8,203 nt of DNA. Origin: an uncultured Phascolarctobacterium sp. (GTDB taxonomy: Bacteria > Bacillota > Negativicutes > Acidaminococcales > Acidaminococcaceae). Below are positions 1 to 5,340 of this stretch, piece by piece. Where the stretch lies: NCBI GenBank assembly GCA_945949475.1, contig CAMFET010000028.1, forward strand, positions 1 through 8,203, in the 5' to 3' direction. A program made the position numbers and the translations under genes. The notes under the pieces were generated by a model. That model had not been told where the DNA came from, did not search any database, and saw only the letters and a list, made by a program, of their open reading frames with translations. Numbering within the stretch: position 1 is the first letter of the stretch; each line of letters starts with the position of its first letter.

Positions 1-266
1 ACGTCATCCACATATGTAGTGAGCGCCACAATGCGCTTGGCAGCCACCAAATCGAGCAGGATTTCGTCCGTGCTGATGGATAGCGACACGATGCGCTGAG
101 GCTTGTGCATAAAGGCCACCGCCGTGCCCGTAGCATCGGTTAGCGTATACAGGGGCTGGCCTGCAGGCTTGGCAAACTTGGGCTTGCCGCAGCCAAAGCA
201 CAATATACAAAAACAAAGAAGCATAGCCAGCAGCAAGAAGCCTTTGCGATTGCTTTTAAAAAACAC
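1..266 (-). CDS. ABC transporter substrate-binding lipoprotein, BtuF/FepB-like (3' end outside window)
   Basis: Periplasmic binding lipoprotein of the iron-complex/cobalamin ABC importer class, partial: 88 codons are visible before the window edge. It starts with GTG at 266-264, 7 nt after a perfect AAGGAGGT ribosome binding site. Residues 2-9 are basic (FFKSNRKG), residues 10-25 are hydrophobic, and Cys26 after F-G is the likely lipidation site, so it should be anchored in the outer face of the inner membrane. Residues 57-88 (QRIVSLSISTDEILLDLV, then KRIVALTTYVDD) match the first conserved block of the family, where the protein recognises that its ligand-binding lobe begins. The gene follows tonB by 101 nt, across a terminator, which fits TonB-dependent outer-membrane uptake feeding this importer. 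The ligand (cobalamin, haem or siderophore) cannot be told from the N-terminus. The assignment to the family is quite sure; the substrate is not. Confidence 0.85.
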   Translation of the reverse strand, partial: MFFKSNRKGFLLLAMLLCFCILCFGCGKPKFAKPAGQPLYTLTDATGTAVAFMHKPQRIVSLSISTDEILLDLVAAKRIVALTTYVDD

Positions 267-273
267 TGACTAC

Positions 274-281
274 ACCTCCTT
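274..281 (-). promoter_or_regulatory. Ribosome binding site fixing the GTG start of the binding lipoprotein
   Basis: Reads AAGGAGGT on the minus strand, 7 nt before GTG at 266-264. It decides the start: no ATG of this frame has a comparable site, and the next in-frame ATG (residue 15) would cut into the signal peptide. Confidence 0.85.
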
Positions 282-309
282 AAATTTGCCAAGCTACGCT
301 ATAGGAAAA

Positions 310-347
310 AGACTGCCGTCCGGCGCCTTGTCTCCATCAGGCAGTCT
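310..347 (-). terminator. Rho-independent terminator after tonB
   Basis: On the minus strand AGACTGCC (347-340) pairs perfectly with GGCAGTCT (317-310), and the 3' arm runs into a T tract (TTTTT from 310). It lies about 20 nt past the tonB stop, so it should end the exbB-exbD-tonB transcript. The loop of 22 nt is long and GC-rich and contains the palindrome GGCGCC. Only some 40 nt separate the T tract from the next gene's start, and I see no clear promoter in that space, so partial read-through or attenuation is possible. Confidence 0.7.
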
Positions 348-367
348 AGCGAAAAGAAACTATTAGT

Positions 368-1054
368 CTATCTTTTTAGGTCGAAGCGAATGCCCTGCGT
401 CACGTAGCAGGGTGCCTTTTGGCCAAATTTGTCCTTCGCAGGCGTAAAGCGCCATTTATACACAGCAGCCACCGCCGCCTCGTCCAGGGCTGCATTGCCG
501 GAGGAGCGCACCACGATGGCCTCCGTAACCTTGCCACTGGCGTTGACGAGCATCTTGACGCCCACCACGCCTTCAATGCCAGCACTGCGTGCAGAGCTGG
601 GGTACTTGGGCTGCATTGCCGACACCACGCGCGGCGGTGTTACAGGCACGCCACGGCCTTCGCCGGCACCTGCGCCATCACCACTGCCGCTGCCAGTACC
701 GCTACCAGTACCGCTACCATTGCCTGTGGCATTGCTGGGGCCGCTAGTCTGATTATTGCTAGGCCCTGGCTGGGGCTTAGTGCTGGGCACCGTTTTTTTG
801 GTGACTACCTTTTTTGTTTCGGGCTTCAGCCTTTTGTCGATAATATCGTCGATGCTGCGCAAAATGCTGTTATCCTGCTGCTCCTCCACCTGCTCGGGGG
901 CACCGCCACCGCCGCCAACTAAGGCCACCTCCAAAATTTGGGGAGGACGGCTCACAAAGCGATAGCCAAAGATGCCAATCACGAGCGCAAAGAGTACATG
1001 CACAGCTACCGCCGTACCTAGCGCAGTACCATAACGCTTTTGTTCATCCTTCAT
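368..1054 (-). CDS. tonB: TonB energy transducer
   Basis: 228-residue TonB protein, which spans the periplasm and passes the proton-motive energy gathered by ExbB-ExbD to outer-membrane TonB-dependent transporters. Residues 11-31 form the N-terminal membrane anchor, with His19 inside it, as the functionally important histidine lies in the anchor of E. coli TonB. Residues 54-100 are charged and Lys/Pro-containing; residues 108-136 are a Gly-Ser-Thr-rich linker instead of the usual long Pro-Glu/Pro-Lys spacer. The C-terminal TonB domain covers about 141-228: QPKYP (148-152), GIEGVVGVKMLV, GKVTEAIVVRSSG, and YKWRFTPA (199-206), ending GIRFDLKR. ATG 1054 overlaps the exbD stop as ATGA, so translation is probably coupled. 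It is the last gene of exbB-exbD-tonB and is followed by a terminator. Family assignment is firm; the transporters it serves are not in the window. Confidence 0.95.
   Translation of the reverse strand: MKDEQKRYGTALGTAVAVHVLFALVIGIFGYRFVSRPPQILEVALVGGGGGAPEQVEEQQDNSILRSIDDIIDKRLKPETKKVVTKKTVPSTKPQPGPSNNQTSGPSNATGNGSGTGSGTGSGSGDGAGAGEGRGVPVTPPRVVSAMQPKYPSSARSAGIEGVVGVKMLVNASGKVTEAIVVRSSGNAALDEAAVAAVYKWRFTPAKDKFGQKAPCYVTQGIRFDLKR
683..718 (-). repeat. 12-bp tandem repeat coding the Gly-Ser-Thr linker of TonB
   Basis: Two identical 12-bp units (AGTACCGCTACC on the plus strand, 695-706 and 707-718) are preceded by a diverged third unit (683-694). Read on the minus strand they encode repeated GSGT. 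The unit is a multiple of three, so copy-number change would lengthen or shorten the periplasmic linker without a frameshift. Confidence 0.8.
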
Positions 1055-1467
1055 TTGCCATCACCCACATCCGTAGCGAGGCCAAAGCGGGTTACGCCTG
1101 CACCCTTCAGCTTATCCATCAGCTGAATCACAGTGCGATATTCCGCATCCCCCTCCGCACGAATAATCACCGAAAAGGAGGAGTCGCGCTTGCTTTCTGC
1201 TGCTGCATTAGCCACCAGCTGCTCCACATCGATGGCTGTTTCATCCAGAAAAATGCTGCCATCCTTTTTAATCGTCACCGTAAAATTGCTCTTGCTCACG
1301 GTTTGCGAATGCTGGGCCACCGGCAAGCGAATGGGAATGGTCTTGATTTCGCTCATATACATGGTGCTGATGATGAAGAACACCAGCAGCAAAAAAATCA
1401 TATCAATCATGGGGCTCAGCATCGGCTCTGGTGCTTTTCCACCATCTCTTTGCCTCAGCTTAATCAT
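1051..1467 (-). CDS. exbD: ExbD biopolymer transport protein
   Basis: 138-residue ExbD, the inner-membrane partner that with ExbB forms the proton-driven motor energising TonB. A short cytoplasmic N-terminus (residues 1-17) is followed by one membrane helix (about 18-38, MLSPMIDMIFLLLVFFIIS). Asp22 in the MIDM motif corresponds to the proton-path aspartate of ExbD/TolR/MotB relatives. The periplasmic domain follows, with VTIKKDGSIFLD (64-75) and IRAEGDAEYRTVIQLMDKL (102-120), typical of the family. The ATG at 1467 was chosen because it has GGAGGG 8 nt upstream and overlaps the exbB stop as ATGA; a TTG start at 1485 would lie inside exbB without such a site. The stop overlaps the tonB start in the same ATGA manner. 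TolR is the main alternative, but the adjoining tonB favours ExbD. Confidence 0.93.
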   Translation of the reverse strand: MIKLRQRDGGKAPEPMLSPMIDMIFLLLVFFIISTMYMSEIKTIPIRLPVAQHSQTVSKSNFTVTIKKDGSIFLDETAIDVEQLVANAAAESKRDSSFSVIIRAEGDAEYRTVIQLMDKLKGAGVTRFGLATDVGDGK

Positions 1468-2108
1468 TGCTTGTGCCCTCCACAATTATCATCACAAATA
1501 TTTTTGGCAATTGCCTCCAGCAGGGTATTGCTCATTTCTTCGATATCCATGGTAACGCCCTTCATACGGCGGGTAAAATATGCATGGAACAAAATGGCCA
1601 CGATGGAGATGCACAGGCCAAAAACGGTGGTAATCAAGGATTCGCCAATGCCGGAGGTTACAGCCATGGGATTGGTGCTTCTTTCGTTAAGCGCGTTAAA
1701 GGACGAAATCATGCCGGTGATGGTGCCCAAAAGGCCCAACACGGGTGAAAGTGATACCATAACGCCCAAATAGCCCAGATTCTTCTCAAATTTATCGATA
1801 GCACGCTCGGCGCGGGCGGCAATGAAGCCCTCCAAGCGTTCAAAATTACCATGACGCGCCATAACGATGGTGGCTAGCTTAGCAACCTCGCCCTTAGTAG
1901 CATCGGCCAATCTTTTGGCATTGAGCCAATCGTCCTCTTCAATATAGCCGCAAAACTTTTTGGTGAATTCTTTGCCGCTATCCGCTTGTTTATAATATAA
2001 AAAGCGTTCCACACCTATGCCCACAGTAGCAAGGGAGCAAAATAATAGTGGCCACATTACAGGTCCACCCTTTACAAAATAATCAATTGCAGCACCGAAT
2101 ACACTCAT
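1464..2108 (-). CDS. exbB: ExbB, proton channel of the TonB motor
   Basis: 214-residue MotA/TolQ/ExbB-family protein of the inner membrane, which forms the proton-driven motor with ExbD. Three membrane helices are visible: about residues 16-38, 112-137 and 158-180. Between the first and second is the large cytoplasmic loop (FTKKFCGYIEEDDWLNAKRL and ARAERAIDKFEKNLGYLG). Signature stretches are SPVLGLLGTITGMI (121-134) and SGIGESLITTVFGLCIS (152-168), the conserved helices lining the ion path. The start at ATG 2108 is set by GAAGGAAGGT just upstream; the in-frame GTG at 2126 lies before that site and is unlikely. It is the first gene of exbB-exbD-tonB and is preceded by a good promoter (2244-2216). 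TolQ is excluded mainly by the tonB gene in the same operon. Confidence 0.94.
   Translation of the reverse strand: MSVFGAAIDYFVKGGPVMWPLLFCSLATVGIGVERFLYYKQADSGKEFTKKFCGYIEEDDWLNAKRLADATKGEVAKLATIVMARHGNFERLEGFIAARAERAIDKFEKNLGYLGVMVSLSPVLGLLGTITGMISSFNALNERSTNPMAVTSGIGESLITTVFGLCISIVAILFHAYFTRRMKGVTMDIEEMSNTLLEAIAKNICDDNCGGHKQ
1476..1481 (-). promoter_or_regulatory. Ribosome binding site of exbD
   Basis: GGAGGG on the minus strand inside the 3' end of exbB, 8 nt before ATG 1467. It selects that start over the upstream in-frame TTG at 1485. Confidence 0.75.
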
Positions 2109-2114
2109 TTTTGT

Positions 2115-2124
2115 ACCTTCCTTC
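2115..2124 (-). promoter_or_regulatory. Ribosome binding site of exbB
   Basis: GAAGGAAGGT on the minus strand, 6 nt before ATG 2108. It overlaps the alternative GTG start at 2126, which is therefore rejected. Confidence 0.8.
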
Positions 2125-2131
2125 ACTAGCT

Positions 2132-2155
2132 CACAGTGTTTAAATATTAACTGTG
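2132..2155. repeat. Inverted repeat in the exbB leader
   Basis: CACAGT (2132-2137) and ACTGTG (2150-2155) are perfect 6-bp arms around an AT-rich 12-nt centre, ending 8 nt upstream of the exbB ribosome binding site. It could be an operator or, in the RNA, a small hairpin near the translation start. No known regulator motif is recognised. Confidence 0.45.
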
Positions 2156-2180
2156 TTTAGATTGTTGCTAATCATAGTCT

Positions 2181-2195
2181 CTAAATAAGATTTAG
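2181..2195. repeat. Perfect short dyad downstream of the exbB promoter
   Basis: CTAAAT, a 3-nt centre AAG, then ATTTAG. It lies about 20 bp downstream of the -10 element, where a bound repressor would block the exbB-exbD-tonB transcript. It does not match the canonical Fur box, so the regulator is unknown. Confidence 0.45.
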
Positions 2196-2215
2196 TTCTA
2201 ATAATAAGCAAATCA

Positions 2216-2244
2216 ATTATACAACGGGCTACATATTTAGTCAA
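2216..2244 (-). promoter_or_regulatory. Sigma-70/SigA-type promoter for exbB-exbD-tonB
   Basis: On the minus strand the -35 is TTGACT (2244-2239), the spacer is exactly 17 nt, and the -10 is TATAAT (2221-2216). Transcription should begin near 2209, giving a leader of about 100 nt before the exbB ATG. It lies in the 192-nt modE-exbB gap, so the TonB genes form their own transcription unit even if modE transcripts read through. Confidence 0.8.
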
Positions 2245-2300
2245 GAAAAAGGTAGCATTTTGTGAAAAAGAATAGGAATTTGAGTATATTTTTACTGTGA

Positions 2301-2678
2301 TTACTGTGGATTTTTTGGCTGCTTTTCTTGCCCCTGCTCAAAGACCTTCTGAAAGGTTGCCTGGGCAAAGCTTTGAACGGCATGGTCAAATGCGGTAAAT
2401 TTTGCCAGGAGCTCTTCACCCTCGGGCGTGAGCACCGTGCCCCCGCCGTGCGCGCCCCCGCTGACGCCTTTAAGCAAGGGATAGCCCAAATCTGCCTCGG
2501 CCCGGTGTAAAATTTTCCACGCCTTGCTGGAGGACATGCCCATTTCCTTGTAGGCCGCAGCGAGCGAGCCATGGCGCTGCACCAGCGCTAATATTTGGGC
2601 AATACCCTTGCCAAAGGCGATTTCTTCGTTATACACGCGCACCTTGACGTGAAATTTTTGCGGCGCTACATAGCTCAT
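2301..2678 (-). CDS. ModE-type winged helix-turn-helix regulator, DNA-binding domain only
   Basis: 125-residue protein matching the N-terminal DNA-binding half of ModE, the molybdate-responsive regulator of mod and Moco genes. The LysR-like helix-turn-helix covers about residues 25-62 (GSLAAAYKEMGMSSSKAWKI), followed by the wing GGAHGGG (74-80) and LTPEGEELL (83-91). Classical E. coli ModE is about 260 residues and carries C-terminal TOBE/Mop molybdate-binding domains; here the chain ends with a short Gln/Lys-rich tail, so no molybdate-binding domain is present. The start is ATG 2678, 1 nt after the stop of the MoeA-like gene and 7 nt after AAGGGG; an in-frame TTG at 2696 lies inside the upstream gene. 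Being last in the mod/mog operon suggests control of this locus, but how it would sense molybdate is not visible. Confidence 0.87.
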   Translation of the reverse strand: MSYVAPQKFHVKVRVYNEEIAFGKGIAQILALVQRHGSLAAAYKEMGMSSSKAWKILHRAEADLGYPLLKGVSGGAHGGGTVLTPEGEELLAKFTAFDHAVQSFAQATFQKVFEQGQEKQPKNPQ

Positions 2679-2679
2679 C

Positions 2680-3711
2680 TTACCACCCCTTGCCAAAGCC
2701 GCAGGCGGGATAGGTGCACACGGGGCAATTTAGGCATAGTCCGCCCTCGCCTAGGGCGGCCAATTCCTCGGCGCTCACCCTGTCGCAGGCGATGACTCTG
2801 GGCAAGACGAGGTCAAAAATCGTGCGCTTGGCGTACATTACGCAGCCCGGCAGGCCCATGACGGGCACCTTGCTGTCGCCATAATAGGCCAAAAGGAACA
2901 TCGCGCCGGGCAAAACAGGTGCGCCATAGGAAATAATCTGCGCGCCGGTGTTTTTAATTGCCAAGGGCGTTTTATCATCGGGGTCCACGCTCATGCCACC
3001 GGTGCAGCAGACTAGCTCCGCGCCCTTTTCTTCGATTGCACTCTTGATGGCGGCAGTCACAGCATCGGGATCGTCGCCCAAAATTTGCTTATGCATAACC
3101 TCCACGCCGTATTCCGCCAGCTTTTCCACAATTACGGGGGTGAAAGTATCCTTAATGCGACCGGTGAAAACCTCGCTGCCGGTGGCAATTACGGCGGCCT
3201 TTTTTAGCTTATAGGGCATGAGTTTTAAAAGCGGCTCCTCGCCGCACAGCTCCTGCACGGCCTGCATTTTGGCTTTTTCAATAACCAAAGGAATGATACG
3301 CGTGCCGGCCAGCTTATCGCCCTTCTTCACGGGAGTGTTACCGTGGCGCGTAGCAATCATCATCTGGCCAAAGCCGTTGACGAGCGCCAAGCGCTTGCCA
3401 TCCACCTTAAAGAGGCCGTCCATGGCGGCGCTAAGCTCGATTTTGCCCTCCTTGACGTCGGATTCCAGCATCTGCTCGTTTTTGCACAAATCGCACAGGA
3501 TGCGGGCGGCATCGTTTTCGTGCAGCATGCTTTCATCCGCCTCCCACACATAAAGATGCTCCTTGCCAATGGAAAGCAGCACGGGGATATCCTCCGGCTG
3601 CACGATATGTCCCTTGCGAAAAACGGCGTCCTTGGTTACGCCCTTGATGATTTGCGTTAAATCGTGGCAGAGCACGCTGCCCACGGCGTCTTGCGTTTTA
3701 ATTAGCTTCAT
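2680..3711 (-). CDS. MoeA-like molybdopterin-binding protein with C-terminal cysteine motif
   Basis: 343-residue cytoplasmic protein with a MoCF (MoaB/MogA/MoeA) fold domain that binds molybdopterin. The domain covers about residues 171-308: AVIATGSEV (173-181), CTGGMSVDPDDKTP (236-249, the TGG...D.TP signature), and VMGLPGCVMYAKRT (284-297). The first 170 residues (starting MKLIKTQDAVGSVLCHDLTQI) look like the MoeA-related region seen in Clostridia-type proteins; full-length MoeA is about 400 residues with a further C-terminal domain, lacking here. Instead the tail holds Cys326, 329, 332 and 337 (C-x2-C-x2-C-x4-C), suggesting metal or Fe-S binding. It starts at ATG 3711 with AGGAGA upstream, 70 nt after modA, and precedes modE by 1 nt. 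The locus suggests a role in molybdenum insertion or cofactor sensing. True MoeA activity is unproven. Confidence 0.8.
   Translation of the reverse strand: MKLIKTQDAVGSVLCHDLTQIIKGVTKDAVFRKGHIVQPEDIPVLLSIGKEHLYVWEADESMLHENDAARILCDLCKNEQMLESDVKEGKIELSAAMDGLFKVDGKRLALVNGFGQMMIATRHGNTPVKKGDKLAGTRIIPLVIEKAKMQAVQELCGEEPLLKLMPYKLKKAAVIATGSEVFTGRIKDTFTPVIVEKLAEYGVEVMHKQILGDDPDAVTAAIKSAIEEKGAELVCCTGGMSVDPDDKTPLAIKNTGAQIISYGAPVLPGAMFLLAYYGDSKVPVMGLPGCVMYAKRTIFDLVLPRVIACDRVSAEELAALGEGGLCLNCPVCTYPACGFGKGW
2683..2691 (-). promoter_or_regulatory. Ribosome binding site of the modE-like gene
   Basis: AAGGGGTGG on the minus strand, embedded in the last codons of the MoeA-like gene and just before ATG 2678. 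It favours ATG 2678 over the TTG at 2696 and suggests translational coupling. Confidence 0.6.
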
Positions 3712-3781
3712 AATCTATTCTCCTGGCTCTATTTTTAAATTAACTAGTCATATTCTGCTCTTTTACGAGCCTTATCAGCAT

Positions 3782-4579
3782 TTATTTTGCTCTGGCAAAG
3801 CCATATTTAGCAAAGGCCTGCATAGCTTCTTCCGATTGTAAAAAGCTTGCCAATTCCTTGGCCGCATTGGTTTGAGGAGCATTTTTCAAAATGCCAATAG
3901 GATAAATGATGGGCTTTTTGAGGGAGCCAGCAGGCGCCTCAGCAACCACGCGCACCTTATCCTTGATTAAGGCGGCGTCCGTGGCATAGACTAGGCCTGC
4001 ATCGGCACTGCCCTCGCCCACCCAGTGCAGCACCTGCGTTACGTTGGTGCCAAGGCTGGCTTTGGGCGCGATTTGCTGCCACAGGCCGAGGCTGGTGAGT
4101 GCTTCGCGTGCATATTGACCTGCGGGCACGCTAGCCGGGTCGCCGATGGCGGGATGCTTAGCCTTGGCGATATCCTTGAACTCCTTGATATCACTTGCGC
4201 TCTTAGCAGGCACGATTAAAACAAGCTTATTTTCTAACAGCGGCTTAATGCTGGCGCTGTCCAGATAGCCCTTTTTATCCAAGGCCTGCATTTGTTTAGT
4301 AGCGGCGGAGATGAAGATGTCGGCACTGAGGCCATTTTCGATTTGGCTCTGCAGCTTGCCGCTCGCATCATAGATGCCCTGAATTTTTAGATGCGGATGC
4401 TTTTTCGTGAACATGGGTATGAGCTGCTGCTCAAAGACCTTTTCGAGGCTGGCAGCCGCAGCAAGGTGCACAACCTTTTTTTCTTTAGCATTATTGTTGG
4501 CTGTCCTTTTGCTCTCGCCAGCGCAGCCCAACGCCAACAGCATGAGCATGCACATAGCACATACGAGTAATTTTCTCAT
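3782..4579 (-). CDS. modA: Molybdate-binding lipoprotein ModA
   Basis: 265-residue binding protein that captures molybdate (and probably tungstate) for the ModB permease. The signal peptide ends in lipobox LALGC with Cys19 as lipidation site. Mature-domain motifs are AAAASL (40-45), DASGKLQSQI (71-80), ADIFISAA (86-93), GDPASVPAGQYA (146-157) and SADAGLVYATDA (191-202). By alignment to E. coli ModA the oxyanion ligands would be Ser44, Ser73, Ala153, Val180 and Tyr198; the 27- and 18-residue spacings of the last three agree with E. coli. ATG 4579 overlaps the modB stop as ATGA, so modA follows modB, the reverse of the common modABC order. The next gene starts 70 nt further on. Length and motifs support ModA over the tungstate proteins TupA and WtpA. 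Confidence 0.93.
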   Translation of the reverse strand: MRKLLVCAMCMLMLLALGCAGESKRTANNNAKEKKVVHLAAAASLEKVFEQQLIPMFTKKHPHLKIQGIYDASGKLQSQIENGLSADIFISAATKQMQALDKKGYLDSASIKPLLENKLVLIVPAKSASDIKEFKDIAKAKHPAIGDPASVPAGQYAREALTSLGLWQQIAPKASLGTNVTQVLHWVGEGSADAGLVYATDAALIKDKVRVVAEAPAGSLKKPIIYPIGILKNAPQTNAAKELASFLQSEEAMQAFAKYGFARAK

Positions 4580-5340
4580 CTGGAGCCCTCCTGTTGCTGT
4601 TTAACCTTGTATTGATAATAGTTGAGGCCAATGACTACGGCGAAGCAAATGACTAAAATGATGGCGACATATATGCCCGCCGCGTCAAAATCACCGGCGG
4701 CCACCGCACTATACACTGCCAGGGGCAGCGTGCGGGTTTTGCCCGCGATATTGCCCGCCAGCATGGCCGTGGCGCCGAACTCGCCCAAGCCCCTGGCGAA
4801 CGCCAGCAGGCCCCCGGCAATAATGCCTGGGAGTGCGTTGGGCAAGTGCAGGCGCCAAAAAATGCGCCATTCCGTCATGCCCAAGGAGCGCCCCGCCTCC
4901 ATGATGCCCTTGTCCACCTGTGCCAGCGCTCCGCGGGCGGAGCGGTACATGAGGGGAAAGGCAATCACGGCGGCCGCGAGGACGGTGGCCAGCCAGCTGA
5001 AGGCAATTTGTAATCCTAAATTGTCGATAAAGAAACGCCCTACAAGACGGTTATTGCCAAAGATAATAAGCAGGAAGAAGCCCGCCACCGTTGGTGGCAG
5101 CACCATGGGCAGTGTAAAGACGCCGTCGATGAAAATCTTGGCGCTTTCAGTGGGCAAACGCTCCACCCACCATGCGGCCACCACGCCCAAAACGAAGACG
5201 ATGGCGATGGTGGCGGAGGCGGTTTCGAGGCTTATCCACAGCGGAGAAAAATCTATTGCAGTACTCTCAGCCATAGCAGCGCTATTTATAGGCATGGTTA
5301 CGGCGCTTGCGCTCGCAGCGGCTGTCAAGGGAGTGCTCAT
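4576..5340 (-). CDS. modB: Molybdate ABC transporter permease ModB
   Basis: 254-residue inner-membrane permease of the molybdate importer. Typical ModB sequence begins at about residue 31 (FSPLWISLET), with membrane segments near 38-58, 74-95 (FTLPMVLPPTVAGFFLLII), 114-134, 172-190 and 222-242. The EAA loop that contacts the ATPase is EAGRSLGMTEWRIFWRLHLP (148-167), and it is followed by ARGLGEFGATAMLAGN (182-197), strongly characteristic of ModB. ATG 5340 overlaps the stop of the MOSC-MogA gene as ATGA and was preferred to GTG 5352; this leaves an unusual Ala/Ser/Thr-rich N-terminal extension of about 30 residues. Internal ATGs (residues 16 and 23) lack a visible ribosome binding site. modA follows with a 4-nt overlap. 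No modC ATPase gene occurs in the window, so the ATPase must come from elsewhere or be a shared one. Confidence 0.93.
   Translation of the reverse strand: MSTPLTAAASASAVTMPINSAAMAESTAIDFSPLWISLETASATIAIVFVLGVVAAWWVERLPTESAKIFIDGVFTLPMVLPPTVAGFFLLIIFGNNRLVGRFFIDNLGLQIAFSWLATVLAAAVIAFPLMYRSARGALAQVDKGIMEAGRSLGMTEWRIFWRLHLPNALPGIIAGGLLAFARGLGEFGATAMLAGNIAGKTRTLPLAVYSAVAAGDFDAAGIYVAIILVICFAVVIGLNYYQYKVKQQQEGSR

Noticed and set aside
4..216. Minus-strand 70-codon frame starting at a TTG
   Set aside because: It overlaps the GTG-started binding lipoprotein in another frame; the latter has the ribosome binding site, signal peptide and family motif.
419..922. Plus-strand open frame opposite tonB
   Set aside because: A shadow of the GC-rich tonB sequence; its His/Ala/Thr-rich translation resembles no known protein.
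2109..2300. Fur box upstream of exbB
   Set aside because: No stretch gives a convincing match to GATAATGATAATCATTATC; only other dyads are seen.
3712..3781. Small GCTC/GAGC stem in the gap after modA as a terminator
   Set aside because: Arms of only 4 bp and no T tract after them; the operon appears to continue into the MoeA-like gene.
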